The notes: generated from the letters alone by a model not told the origin. A stretch of DNA of 21,612 nt from CAYSLZ01 sp964468355 (GCA_964468355.1 CAYXSV010000023.1:1-21612); one strand, 5' to 3'. Counted from the first letter of the stretch, positions 1 through 5,857 are shown. Translations and numbers: made by a program.

Positions 1-1
1 A

Positions 2-73
2 ACGGCTCTGTGGCACGGAGGCTACAAAGTCGGCCCGGGAAGAAACCTTCCAAACGCAATTTTATTTAAATAA
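2..73 (+). CDS. 3' end of an unidentified gene (frame uncertain)
   Basis: The window opens inside what is probably a plus-strand gene. All three plus frames are open from base 1 and stop within the first 80 bases. The frame given here ends in a Gly/Pro-rich tail (GGYKVGPGRNLP) and stops with TAA at 71-73. The frame starting at base 1 would give a basic tail ending KRNFI. I cannot recognise a family from so few residues, and neither frame is clearly favoured. From 74 to 220 there is no gene, only an 8-base imperfect hairpin (131-138 with 149-157) and the mscS promoter. Confidence 0.3.
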   Translation, partial: TALWHGGYKVGPGRNLPNAILFK

Positions 74-205
74 TTAATTTGCCTTTTTCGCTTCCATTAA
101 TAAATTGATAAGTTTTATTTTCTATGCCCATTAGCATTAAATATAAAAAATGCTGAATCTATATCAGCGGCGGTTATCCGACCTCGAAAAAAATTAAAAA
201 GATAG

Positions 206-211
206 TATAAT
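206..211 (+). promoter_or_regulatory. -10 box of the mscS-like gene
   Basis: A perfect TATAAT hexamer ends 9 bases before the GTG start at 221, with no recognisable -35 box and no Shine-Dalgarno sequence between them. A transcript would start within about 3 bases of the start codon. Confidence 0.5.
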
Positions 212-220
212 AACTTTATA

Positions 221-1069
221 GTGCTTGAAGAAGCGTGGCAGTTGATTATTATTAAACTCGGAATCTGGAAAAGACAAGTTTTCACCTTTTCCCCAAACAT
301 TATTGCCGCCTTATTTGTTTTCATAATCTTCTATATCCTTTCCCGAATTCTTAAAAATTACATATTTAATGCTCTGGCTAAAGTTATTAAAAAGAAAAGT
401 TTAAGAAAATTTGCAACCTCCTTTATTCGATTTCTAATTATTACTATTGGCCTGCTTATATCTCTAAGTATTTTAAATCTCGGCGGCGTGGTTACTTCAG
501 CTCTGGCTGGAGCAGGCGCAGCCGGACTAATAATTGGATTTGCCGTAAAAGAAATAATATCCAACTTATTTTCCGGAGTATCTATTTCATTAACTAACCC
601 ATTCAAATTAGGGGATTTTGTCGAATTAAGCGGAAAACACGGTATTGTAAAAGAAATCAAAACACGAACCACGGTCATTCAAACGCCTCAAGGACAAATA
701 GTCGAAATTCCAAACAAAGACGTGGTTAACAATCCAATCATCAACTACACAATCACAGGAAAAAGAAGAATTAGTATAAGATCCGGAATTGCTTATGAGG
801 ACGATAAAGAAAAGGCAAAAAGAATTGCTTTAGAAGTGGTTAAAAACACTGACGGCGTAGATAAAAATAAACCAATAGAATTCTATTATGAAGAGTTCGG
901 AGACAGCGCACTCAACTTTGTCTTAAGATTTTGGATGGACTTTAAAAACTCACAAAGAGACTTTTTTGACCTGAGATCAAAAGTTATTACAAAACTGCTA
1001 AAAGCATATGATAAAAATAACATTACAATGCCCTATCCAATTTCCACAGTTAAACTGGAAAAAAATTAA
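221..1069 (+). CDS. MscS family mechanosensitive ion channel
   Basis: Membrane channel that opens under tension to release solutes during osmotic downshock. The 282 aa match the usual size of small MscS proteins. Three hydrophobic segments are visible at about residues 26-44, 70-86 and 89-117. The third is the pore helix, with the Gly/Ala pattern typical of MscS (AGAGAAGLIIGFAVKE, about 96-111). The soluble beta domain follows (NPFKLGDFVEL, then TPQGQIVEIPN), and the C-terminal alpha/beta domain runs from about 180 to 282. The start is GTG; no ATG lies closer to the first membrane segment, and the -10 box just upstream suits it. It stands alone, with no neighbour on the same strand close enough to be an operon partner. 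The family assignment is firm; the conductance subtype is unknown. Confidence 0.95.
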   Translation: MLEEAWQLIIIKLGIWKRQVFTFSPNIIAALFVFIIFYILSRILKNYIFNALAKVIKKKSLRKFATSFIRFLIITIGLLISLSILNLGGVVTSALAGAGAAGLIIGFAVKEIISNLFSGVSISLTNPFKLGDFVELSGKHGIVKEIKTRTTVIQTPQGQIVEIPNKDVVNNPIINYTITGKRRISIRSGIAYEDDKEKAKRIALEVVKNTDGVDKNKPIEFYYEEFGDSALNFVLRFWMDFKNSQRDFFDLRSKVITKLLKAYDKNNITMPYPISTVKLEKN

Positions 1070-1086
1070 AGCTTTCAGTTTAAAAC

Positions 1087-1154
1087 AAACTTCACAATTT
1101 TTATTTCACGCTCTAATTTCACCAACTTTTTAACCTTTTAATATTGTGAAGCTT
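1087..1154. repeat. inverted repeat between mscS and the AbiEii fragment
   Basis: Twelve-base arms (1087-1098 and 1143-1154) match as reverse complements with one mismatch; the inner 8 bases, TTCACAAT and ATTGTGAA, are perfect. The spacer is 44 bases. There is no T-run after it on either strand, so it is not an obvious terminator. Confidence 0.5.
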
Positions 1155-1190
1155 AGCCAAAGTATATCCGTTGTTTGCAATTTTATGGCC

Positions 1191-1232
1191 GTGTACAGTA
1201 AACCCCACGCGGTTCATGGCTCCGCCTGCTGA
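1191..1232. repeat. palindromic element, family I (copy C)
   Basis: It holds CCCCACGCGGT and GGTTCATGGCTCCGCC, both shared with other intergenic elements here. The copy at 2585-2640 has CCCCACGCGGT and CTCCGCCT; the copy at 4639-4662 has GGTTCATGGCTC. It overlaps the first codons of the AbiEii-like reading frame and seems to have replaced that gene's original 5' end. Confidence 0.55.
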
Positions 1233-1680
1233 ATGCTATCCGATCCTTGTAACCTTACAAAAAGAGAAGCCGACGTTTTTGAATAAATTCTACTTATCAG
1301 GCGGGACAGGTTTATCCCTTCAACTGGGGCACCGCCAATCAATTGATTTGGATTTTTTCAACAAAAAAGACTTTGACCCCACAGAATTACAATCACAACT
1401 TGAAAAATTTGGAGATTATGTTATAAATAATAAAACCATTATGAATAAAGATATCATCTGGACAGATTATGCTTTAAAAGAAGCAAGTAAGGCAGGGTTA
1501 GAGAAATGGCGTGTTGAAAAAGCCCTTGCTGAACCTACTCGTGTTGAAAGATCTACTGATTATTCCGAATGTAAAAACTATGTTCAGGTGCACAATCATG
1601 TTGAAATTGGAGTTAGTGCTAAAAAAAATAAAGATAACAATTGGGTTATTGTCTCCCTTTGGAGAAGAGAATTGCTTTGA
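1216..1680 (+). CDS. AbiEii-like nucleotidyltransferase fragment fused in frame to a DUF4258-like small domain
   Basis: The frame is open from a TTG at 1171; the first ATG is at 1216. Counted from 1171, residues 41-63 carry the AbiEii/AbiGii nucleotidyltransferase signature (YLSGGTGLSLQLGHR, then SIDLDFF). In intact family members this is followed by a much longer catalytic and C-terminal region. Here the similarity stops near residue 90. The remaining 79 residues start with Met (ATG at 1441) and look like a separate small protein: WTDYALKEA, KALAEPTRVE and NNWVIVSLWRRE fit the pattern of DUF4258/RelE-fold toxins. The simplest reading is a decayed AbiEii gene fused by deletion to an intact 79-aa gene at 1441-1680. 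Repeat copy C covers its 5' end. No antitoxin partner is seen. The AbiEii motif is clear; the DUF4258 assignment is tentative. Confidence 0.7.
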   Translation: MAPPAECYPILVTLQKEKPTFLNKFYLSGGTGLSLQLGHRQSIDLDFFNKKDFDPTELQSQLEKFGDYVINNKTIMNKDIIWTDYALKEASKAGLEKWRVEKALAEPTRVERSTDYSECKNYVQVHNHVEIGVSAKKNKDNNWVIVSLWRRELL

Positions 1681-1871
1681 CTAAATTTTTGATTTTAGGC
1701 AATTATTGCTGCCTGGAGAATTAGAGTATTTTTCATTTTTACTTTGTGTGCCCAAATTGCCAATAAACCAACTTCAGACGCCAAAGTAAACTTCATTTTT
1801 TTATTTCAAATGTAATTCGGATATAAATATCACACTATCAACGATATCTTTTGTTTATGCCTTCCACCCTA

Positions 1872-2378
1872 TCAATCTCTCCGAGCTTGCTGTGCCTTCT
1901 TAATATTTTCTTGCCTTGCCCGCTGCTGGGCTTCGGTGGGTTTATCCTTTTCCGGAATATTTTTTCTCGGCTTTGCCTCAAAAATATCTCCTTTAACATG
2001 TTTGGGCTTTGAACCTAACTTGTCTAACAAATCTTTTACATCCTCATTATCTCCCACTAAAGTCTCTCCATCCACATGTGCCGATTTCTTACTTATTAAC
2101 CATGCCTGAGTATCCCAAGAACCACTAGAACGCCTTCCTGCTAATCTTTGCAAATCCCCATTATCCTCCCCAACGTCATGGTACCGAAAAGAAGTAAATT
2201 GATTTTTGTCTCTTACTACTACTCTATAATAATTCCCTCCACCTTTAGTCCCTGGTTTTGCTCGATCCTTGCCTTCAGGTTGAGCCAACGATCTCTGCCG
2301 TGAAGACATCGATTGCCACTTTTTTTGTGCCTTCTTAATATTTTTTTTTGCCGCTTTTTTTTGTTTTTTAGATTCCAC
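1872..2378 (-). CDS. conserved hypothetical protein, basic, 168 aa
   Basis: I do not recognise a named family. The ends are lysine/arginine-rich and probably helical (MESKKQKKAAKKNIKKAQKK; C-terminal QRARQENIKKAQQARRD). The centre, about residues 45-135, looks folded, with a segment YYRVVVRDKNQFTSFRY, then AGRRSSGSW and GSKPKHVKGDIFEA. The two ends share a NIKKAQ motif, so they may form similar helices. The start is GTG at 2378, fixed by a perfect Shine-Dalgarno GGAGGTG seven bases upstream, the only one I found in the window. The high basic charge suggests nucleic-acid binding, but that is only inference. It stands alone between repeat-rich gaps. Confidence 0.75.
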   Translation of the reverse strand: MESKKQKKAAKKNIKKAQKKWQSMSSRQRSLAQPEGKDRAKPGTKGGGNYYRVVVRDKNQFTSFRYHDVGEDNGDLQRLAGRRSSGSWDTQAWLISKKSAHVDGETLVGDNEDVKDLLDKLGSKPKHVKGDIFEAKPRKNIPEKDKPTEAQQRARQENIKKAQQARRD

Positions 2379-2385
2379 TTTTTTT

Positions 2386-2392
2386 CACCTCC
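2386..2392 (-). promoter_or_regulatory. perfect Shine-Dalgarno site of the 168-aa gene
   Basis: The minus strand reads AAGGAGGTGA, spaced 7 bases from the GTG start at 2378. It decides the start codon and contrasts with the missing SD sites at most other genes. Confidence 0.8.
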
Positions 2393-2409
2393 TTACCTTT
2401 AATATTAAA

Positions 2410-2418
2410 ATTATAACA
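2410..2418 (-). promoter_or_regulatory. extended -10 promoter of the 168-aa gene
   Basis: The minus strand reads TGTTATAAT, an extended -10 box. A start site about 7 bases downstream would leave a leader of roughly 24 bases containing the SD, so this gene appears leadered. Confidence 0.55.
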
Positions 2419-2478
2419 CAAATAATCTCTTCAGTATTTCTATACAAAGAATCCTTTTGTCGCACTTAAAATTACCAC

Positions 2479-2510
2479 CTCTAAGGTGATTTTCTACCTG
2501 CACCTTAGGG
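2479..2510. repeat. palindromic element, family II (copy P1)
   Basis: The perfect arms CTAAGGTG (2481-2488) and CACCTTAG (2501-2508) extend by two further pairs, one of them G-T. The loop is 12 bases. The arm sequence ACCTCTAAGGTG resembles ACCTCCAAGGTG of the copy inside pgk and AACCTCCAAGG of the copy between trpS and tpiA. Confidence 0.6.
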
Positions 2511-2534
2511 TATAAAAAAAACTTCTTCAAAACA

Positions 2535-2573
2535 TTAAGTCAATGCTGTTCGCAGCATTTGTTTGAGTTTACC
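2535..2573 (-). pseudogene. C-terminal remnant of a GIY-YIG nuclease gene
   Basis: The minus strand translates to GKLKQMLRTALT and a stop. The intact GIY-YIG gene at 4258-4545 contains GKFTLKQMLRTTLV at the matching place, so LKQMLRT and the flanking residues are nearly identical. The DNA also matches (CAGCATTTGTTT in both). Nothing upstream continues the gene, so only its last 12 codons survive, among repeats. Part of it (2542-2559) now forms a 7-base stem with a TTCG loop. Confidence 0.55.
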
Positions 2574-2584
2574 TGAAAAAAATG

Positions 2585-2640
2585 GCAGTAAACCACGTGG
2601 TTCATCCCCACGCGGTACACTGCTCCGCCTAGTACACGAA
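2585..2640. repeat. palindromic element, family I (copy D)
   Basis: It contains the perfect 12-base palindrome AACCACGTGGTT (2591-2602), enclosed by GCAGT (2585-2589) and ACTGC (2619-2623). The right half, CCCCACGCGGT then CTCCGCCT, repeats copy C at 1191-1232. The 303-base gap 2381-2683 therefore holds the 168-aa gene's promoter, P1, the GIY-YIG remnant and this element, and no intact gene. Confidence 0.6.
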
Positions 2641-2683
2641 GTTTAAACTAGTTATATCTTTAACTAATTTAAGAAGATAAATA

Positions 2684-2980
2684 TTATTTCTTTTTCCGTC
2701 GCTTTTTAATCGTTCCTTTGACACATTCCTCAAAATTTAATCCTTGAGTATTACAAAAAGCCAAAATTAAATTAATTAAATCTCCTACCTCCTCAGCGAT
2801 AGGGTCTGTATCACTCATAGGTTTCTCATACCCCGGATGTTCTGCCAACCATCTAGCCGTTAATTCTCCCAACTCTTCTTGAATAGCAAGAAGAAGCAAA
2901 GTAGGGTCTGTATCCCAACCATTATGTTTATAAAGATTCTTTACTTTCTCTTGAATTGAAGGAAAATTATGTTTTGACAT
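2684..2980 (-). CDS. MazG-like nucleotide pyrophosphohydrolase
   Basis: Small all-alpha NTP pyrophosphatase that would hydrolyse (d)NTPs to the monophosphate and pyrophosphate, a house-cleaning role. In 98 aa it shows the metal-binding pattern of the MazG/iMazG superfamily: EELGE at 35-39 and EEVGD at 63-67, on two helices. The length fits single-domain MazG-like proteins. The C-terminus is a run of lysines and arginines (IKKRRKKK). The substrate cannot be told from sequence. The isochorismatase-like gene is 39 bases upstream on the same strand, but this gene has its own promoter. Confidence 0.85.
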   Translation of the reverse strand: MSKHNFPSIQEKVKNLYKHNGWDTDPTLLLLAIQEELGELTARWLAEHPGYEKPMSDTDPIAEEVGDLINLILAFCNTQGLNFEECVKGTIKKRRKKK

Positions 2981-2990
2981 TCTTAAAACA

Positions 2991-2999
2991 ATTATAGCA
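2991..2999 (-). promoter_or_regulatory. extended -10 promoter of the MazG-like gene
   Basis: The minus strand reads TGCTATAAT, a perfect extended -10, 10 bases before the ATG at 2980. There is no SD. The predicted leader is about 3 bases. Confidence 0.65.
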
Positions 3000-3019
3000 G
3001 TAGTTAAAAAAAACTAAAT

Positions 3020-3622
3020 TTACTTAATCTTTGATTTCAAATCCTGCCAACTAACAATGTCTGACCAGTTTTCAATCGTTGATACCAATACTTTCATCTT
3101 ATCTTCTCTTTTTCCTGTTCTATGATCTACCGCTTCTTCAACAACCAAAGGGTAGTATCCTCTCCAGTTAAGTTCTTGTAAGGTAGATAACACACAACAA
3201 TCAATTGTAAGCCCAAACACCACTGGAGTAACATCTTTGGGCTTACCAATATTTTTATTTAACCATTCACTAAATGCCTTAGTATCTTGGTATGGAAGGC
3301 CTGGTTCCTTATCAGGATTGCCAATGTTGTCTCTAACCCAAATTGGAGAGTTCATACATTTAATCCATAAAGATTTTCTAAGTTTGGAAGGTAAAATTGA
3401 TTCATATCCCCAAGTTCCGGGATAACATAAATCCCCTCTATCACCTGGTCTTGGCTGTCTATAATCTGAAATTATTTCGTTAACCTTTATATTCTTTCTT
3501 TGAAAACAAGGAAAGATTTCTTTTTTTAAAAAATCAATTGAGGGCTTGTAGGTATAACCTTTTCCACCTTTAGAAGCGAAGTCATTCTGTAGATCAACTG
3601 AAATAAATGAGTAATTTTCCAC
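3020..3622 (-). CDS. isochorismatase-like cysteine hydrolase (nicotinamidase-related)
   Basis: Cysteine hydrolase of the isochorismatase superfamily, whose members cleave amides or vinyl ethers (nicotinamide, isochorismate, carbamoyl compounds). The catalytic triad can be placed: Asp10 in ISVDLQNDF, a Lys near 88 (WIKCMNSPIW) and Cys143 in GLTIDCCVLSTLQEL. The terminal EEAVDHRTG matches the family's conserved acidic segment. The length, 200 aa, is normal. Nicotinamidase (PncA-like, NAD salvage) is plausible for a reduced genome, but the metal-binding D-x-H-x-H of PncA is not obvious, so I leave the substrate open. The start is GTG at 3622, supported by a -10 box six bases upstream; no in-frame ATG lies nearby. 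Confidence 0.85.
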   Translation of the reverse strand: MENYSFISVDLQNDFASKGGKGYTYKPSIDFLKKEIFPCFQRKNIKVNEIISDYRQPRPGDRGDLCYPGTWGYESILPSKLRKSLWIKCMNSPIWVRDNIGNPDKEPGLPYQDTKAFSEWLNKNIGKPKDVTPVVFGLTIDCCVLSTLQELNWRGYYPLVVEEAVDHRTGKREDKMKVLVSTIENWSDIVSWQDLKSKIK

Positions 3623-3628
3623 ATTTGT

Positions 3629-3637
3629 AGTATAGCA
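3629..3637 (-). promoter_or_regulatory. extended -10 promoter of the isochorismatase-like gene
   Basis: The minus strand reads TGCTATACT, then six bases (ACAAAT), then the GTG start. There is no room for an SD; the message would begin at or next to the start codon. Confidence 0.65.
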
Positions 3638-3665
3638 GGAACTACTTGGCCCCCTAGTGTTTTAC

Positions 3666-3687
3666 CGTGTACCAAATGGTACTGCGG
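3666..3687. repeat. palindromic element, probably family I (copy E)
   Basis: GTACCA-AA-TGGTAC (3669-3682) is a perfect hairpin, and the short outer pair CCG/CGG can extend it. GTGTACC also occurs, as its complement GGTACAC, in copy D. It lies between the isochorismatase-like and acetyltransferase genes. Confidence 0.45.
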
Positions 3688-3714
3688 CAGGAAGTTCGGA
3701 CGAAATTTATTACT

Positions 3715-4152
3715 TTATAATTCTTTTATCAAACCTACTCTCGCGTGTCCTGATACATAAAAACCTTCAAATCTTACAAATTCTTCATAACCCTGTTTTA
3801 GGTAAAATGTCTCTGCTTCATATTCTGCTGTCCAAGTCCAAATAAACTCTATCCCGTGTTCCTTTATTTTTTCTTCAAGTAACTTTAGAAGTTTTTCACC
3901 ATAACCATTCTTCCTATATTCTTTTTCAACAAAAAGATCAGTTAAATAAAAATATGCTCCATACCCGTCATTAAGTTTTTGAGCTAGTCCGCTTGAAGCA
4001 CCAATAAACCTCCCGTTATTCGCCGCAACGAAACCCATACGCTCTTGTCTTTCAGGCGAATTTCCATATTCTTTGCTTTGCTCATCAAAGGATTCTTGCT
4101 CTTGCTTGTATTCTGCATCGGTCATATCCCGAAATTCAAATCTAATCGGCAT
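3715..4152 (-). CDS. GNAT family N-acetyltransferase
   Basis: Transfers an acetyl group from acetyl-CoA to an unknown acceptor in the cytoplasm. The 145 aa form one GNAT domain. Motif A is clear: LTDLFVEKEYRKNGYGEKLL, with the pyrophosphate-binding R/Q-x-x-G-x-G/A pattern at Arg80, Gly83 and Gly85. Motif B follows as AETFYLKQGYEE near the C-terminus. The acceptor, protein or small molecule, cannot be predicted. The gene is monocistronic with its own promoter. The ATG at 4152 is the only sensible start. Confidence 0.92.
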   Translation of the reverse strand: MPIRFEFRDMTDAEYKQEQESFDEQSKEYGNSPERQERMGFVAANNGRFIGASSGLAQKLNDGYGAYFYLTDLFVEKEYRKNGYGEKLLKLLEEKIKEHGIEFIWTWTAEYEAETFYLKQGYEEFVRFEGFYVSGHARVGLIKEL

Positions 4153-4158
4153 ATGGAA

Positions 4159-4167
4159 AGTATATCA
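4159..4167 (-). promoter_or_regulatory. extended -10 promoter of the GNAT gene
   Basis: The minus strand reads TGATATACT, then six bases (TTCCAT), then ATG. This is the same geometry as the isochorismatase-like gene. Confidence 0.65.
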
Positions 4168-4203
4168 AAATATTTTCTCTATTAAATTAAGTTAAGAGGC
4201 GTT

Positions 4204-4212
4204 GCTCCCCGG
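4204..4212. other. candidate left attachment site of the integrated element
   Basis: GCTCCCCGG here is repeated in the same orientation at 12332-12340, the 3' end of tRNA-Asn where the recombinase gene abuts. A few following bases also agree (CTG, then TC). A GC-rich 9-mer shared by chance is unlikely in DNA this AT-rich, but the match is short and lies in a hairpin-rich gap. It would bound an element of about 8.1 kb. Confidence 0.25.
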
Positions 4213-4221
4213 TCTGATGTC

Positions 4222-4283
4222 TGGTATCCTACGCTGTTCCTGCTTCGGGATACCGGATTACCCCGAAGAATCTTTCTTCAGGG
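4222..4283. repeat. paired hairpins overlapping the GIY-YIG 3' end
   Basis: The first hairpin has 7-base arms, GGTATCC and GGATACC, with an 18-base loop. The second, about 4261-4283, pairs CCCTGAAGAA with TTCTTCGGGG around AGA on the minus strand (one G-T pair), and its sequence encodes the last residues of the GIY-YIG protein. No T-run follows, so a terminator role is doubtful. Confidence 0.5.
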
Positions 4284-4545
4284 TTTCAGAATTAACTAAA
4301 GTTGTTCTCAGCATTTGTTTTAAAGTAAATTTTCCTTTTGAAGTTTTGAAATATTTTTCCCTTCGTCTGGCATCTTTTTCTAAAGTATGCGCTTCATAGT
4401 AAATTAACTTGAATGGGCGTCTCTTCTTAGTGCTGTTTGTATTTCCCTTATTATGACCTTTTAAACGTTCTTCTGGATGTTGTTTGGTGAAACCAATATA
4501 AAACTTTCTGTCTTTTAAACTTAGAAGGATATATACATAAAACAT
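4258..4545 (-). CDS. GIY-YIG nuclease family protein
   Basis: Single-domain GIY-YIG endonuclease-fold protein of the UPF0213/YhbQ type. FYVYILLS and KFYIGFTK supply the GIY and YIG strands. They are followed by RLKGHNKG with the conserved Arg, and the acidic helix around ARRREKYFK. The length, 95 aa, is typical of the stand-alone form. The frame is open from a TTG at 4548, but the ATG at 4545 sits exactly six bases after a -10 box, so I choose it. The last residues (LKKDSSG) lie in a hairpin and are unlike family members, which suggests that repeat insertion rewrote the 3' end. A remnant of a second copy lies at 2535-2573. Confidence 0.9.
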   Translation of the reverse strand: MFYVYILLSLKDRKFYIGFTKQHPEERLKGHNKGNTNSTKKRRPFKLIYYEAHTLEKDARRREKYFKTSKGKFTLKQMLRTTLVNSETLKKDSSG

Positions 4546-4551
4546 CAAGTA

Positions 4552-4560
4552 AGTTTAACA
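4552..4560 (-). promoter_or_regulatory. extended -10 promoter of the GIY-YIG gene
   Basis: The minus strand reads TGTTAAACT, then six bases (TACTTG), then ATG. The hexamer is weaker than its neighbours', but the TG and the spacing are the same. Confidence 0.45.
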
Positions 4561-4581
4561 TGAAGAATGAAGTTGGGTTAT

Positions 4582-4607
4582 GCAGTGAACTACGTTGAGT
4601 TCACTGC
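4582..4607. repeat. perfect inverted repeat, family I (copy A)
   Basis: Ten-base arms, GCAGTGAACT and AGTTCACTGC, surround the 6-base loop ACGTTG. Confidence 0.75.
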
Positions 4608-4638
4608 CATTCACCACTTCGGTTTCACGGTCGTTAGA

Positions 4639-4662
4639 CCATGAACCCTACGTGGTTCATGG
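4639..4662. repeat. perfect inverted repeat, family I (copy B)
   Basis: Nine-base arms, CCATGAACC and GGTTCATGG, surround the loop CTACGT. A small GGTC-GTTA-GACC hairpin (4629-4640) overlaps its left edge. Arm length, loop length and the loop core ACGT match copy A 32 bases away. GGTTCATGGCTC is shared with copy C. Confidence 0.75.
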
Positions 4663-4800
4663 CTCGAGGATCGTAATGTTAATATAACCAGTCAATTTGT
4701 GCGTGCTTTCAAGGTATTTGAGGATTTTAGGTTCATTAGTCAGCTAAAAGAAGAAATGGAAAAGGTTAAAGTTGAATACTCTATTTCACTAATTTCCTAG
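4663..4800 (+). pseudogene. possible 3' remnant of an unidentified gene
   Basis: One plus-strand frame stays open for 45 codons up to the TAG at 4798-4800 and has a protein-like composition (RAFKVFEDFRFISQL, then KEEMEKVKVEYS). It has no start codon of its own and runs upstream straight into repeat copy B. I do not recognise it. Its stop abuts the stop of the convergent 96-aa gene, forming TAG|CTA. Confidence 0.35.
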
Positions 4801-5091
4801 CTAAACATTCCTTAGTGCTTTTTCTACCATCACCTTAAGTTCTTCTTCGGAATAGTTCCCATACTTATCATACACATCTGCTGACTGTTGTGCGAAATGA
4901 TCTAATCCGCTTTTGTTGTCAATGGATTTGAAGTTTGAAATTCGCATTACCAGGCTACCATAGCCAATATTTAGAATTTCAGCGATCTTTCGCTTATCTA
5001 TAGCTAGATTCTTATCTCCAAATCTATAAAGATAAAGAGCGACAACATCATCGCTAATTGTCCATCTGTGTTTTTTTCTCAAACTTGTCAT
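4801..5091 (-). CDS. hypothetical protein, probable HTH-type DNA-binding, 96 aa
   Basis: No named family recognised. The sequence begins with basic residues (LRKKHRWTISDDVVALYLYRFG). It then has a helix-turn-helix-like stretch, KRKIAEILNIGYGSLVMRISNFK (about residues 38-60), in which IAEIL-N-IGYGSLVMRI resembles a helix, turn and recognition helix. The C-terminus is acidic and helical. I have an impression of similar proteins near restriction genes, but cannot verify it here. The start, ATG 5091, lies eight bases after the stop of the 233-aa gene, so the two are probably one transcript. No SD is evident. Confidence 0.7.
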   Translation of the reverse strand: MTSLRKKHRWTISDDVVALYLYRFGDKNLAIDKRKIAEILNIGYGSLVMRISNFKSIDNKSGLDHFAQQSADVYDKYGNYSEEELKVMVEKALRNV

Positions 5092-5099
5092 ATAGAAAT

Positions 5100-5801
5100 T
5101 TATTTTACTAAATCCAGCATTCTAACACCCAGCGCAGTGACGTGATTCGTATATAATCCGCCACCAAAGGTTGGGTGATAAACCTCATTCATTAGTCCCT
5201 TACTTTGTAAATCGTTTAGTAAGGCAAATATTAGTGCTTCATCCAAACCATTTTCTTTTAATTTGCTGACGATGTGTCGCTTAACATCCTTTGTCTTTTC
5301 ATGATCCTGTTTTCCATCCACAAAGCTGTAGTCGTATGCCAATTGCAGTGTAACTAAATGATCTGGCGTGATCTCTGACAATTTTGATAAATAAACATCT
5401 TTATTTTTTTGTTGTGAATAAGTTCTTGTCGTCAAATTGGACATTACGTTCGCAAACTTAGTTCTCAATTCTTCCCTGTACTCTTGAGAAACATATCTCA
5501 GAAATTTTTCAAACAAATATGCGTATTCTTCAATATTGGCCTCTATATGTTTAACATCAATGTATTCTTCCAATTGATTTATTCTTCGACTTAACTTCGA
5601 AAGCGATTGATCTACTCTTCTTTGTTTTTCTTTTTCTGCAAATTGAAAAAACCAAGTGTCTAGTGTGCCACCAATTGCAGGTATAATTTGTATTGCTCCG
5701 CGTAGCCAGTAATTGTCCGATGTTTGATCGTACTTGTGTTTAACTTGCTTTGTTAACTGCCTAGTTATTCCTGCTCCTAAATTTTTGATCGCTTTTGACA
5801 T
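5100..5801 (-). CDS. uncharacterised 233-aa protein with winged-helix-like C-terminus
   Basis: I do not recognise a named family. Residues 36-55 form a Gly-rich, moderately hydrophobic segment (AIQIIPAIGGTLDTWFFQF). It is followed by a long, charged, probably coiled-coil helix region (about 56-140: RRVDQSLSKLSRRINQLEEY and on). The C-terminal 60 residues look like a winged helix (ALIFALLNDLQSKGLMNEV, then TALGVRMLDLV). The order of Gly-rich membrane-like segment, coiled coil and winged helix loosely recalls some abortive-infection or signalling proteins, but that is speculation. It is divergent from the HTH-methyltransferase operon, 56 bases away, and is followed by the 96-aa gene in the same probable operon. 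Confidence 0.75.
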   Translation of the reverse strand: MSKAIKNLGAGITRQLTKQVKHKYDQTSDNYWLRGAIQIIPAIGGTLDTWFFQFAEKEKQRRVDQSLSKLSRRINQLEEYIDVKHIEANIEEYAYLFEKFLRYVSQEYREELRTKFANVMSNLTTRTYSQQKNKDVYLSKLSEITPDHLVTLQLAYDYSFVDGKQDHEKTKDVKRHIVSKLKENGLDEALIFALLNDLQSKGLMNEVYHPTFGGGLYTNHVTALGVRMLDLVK

Positions 5802-5857
5802 GGTAATTTACTCTTGCACTTATCACTTATAAATGTTTACAATGATTTATAACACTT

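Noticed and set aside
115..324. A 69-codon minus-strand ORF opposite the mscS start
   Set aside because: Most of it is antisense to the conserved mscS start and promoter, with no family resemblance.
1171..1215. TTG at 1171 as the true start of the AbiEii-like gene
   Set aside because: The first 15 codons come from repeat copy C and upstream noncoding sequence and look unlike any family N-terminus; ATG 1216, or ATG 1441 for the small domain, is more plausible.
3020..3622. Naming the isochorismatase-like gene pncA
   Set aside because: The triad fits the superfamily, but the metal-binding histidines typical of nicotinamidase are not clear.
4222..4283. Hairpins after the GIY-YIG gene as an intrinsic terminator
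   Set aside because: No run of T follows on the minus strand and the second hairpin is inside the coding region.
5828..5853. A full sigma-70 promoter (-35 and -10) for the HTH-methyltransferase operon
   Set aside because: TATAAA and TATAAC are present, but no TTGACA-like hexamer lies at acceptable spacing. Only the weak extended -10 beside the start is mentioned.
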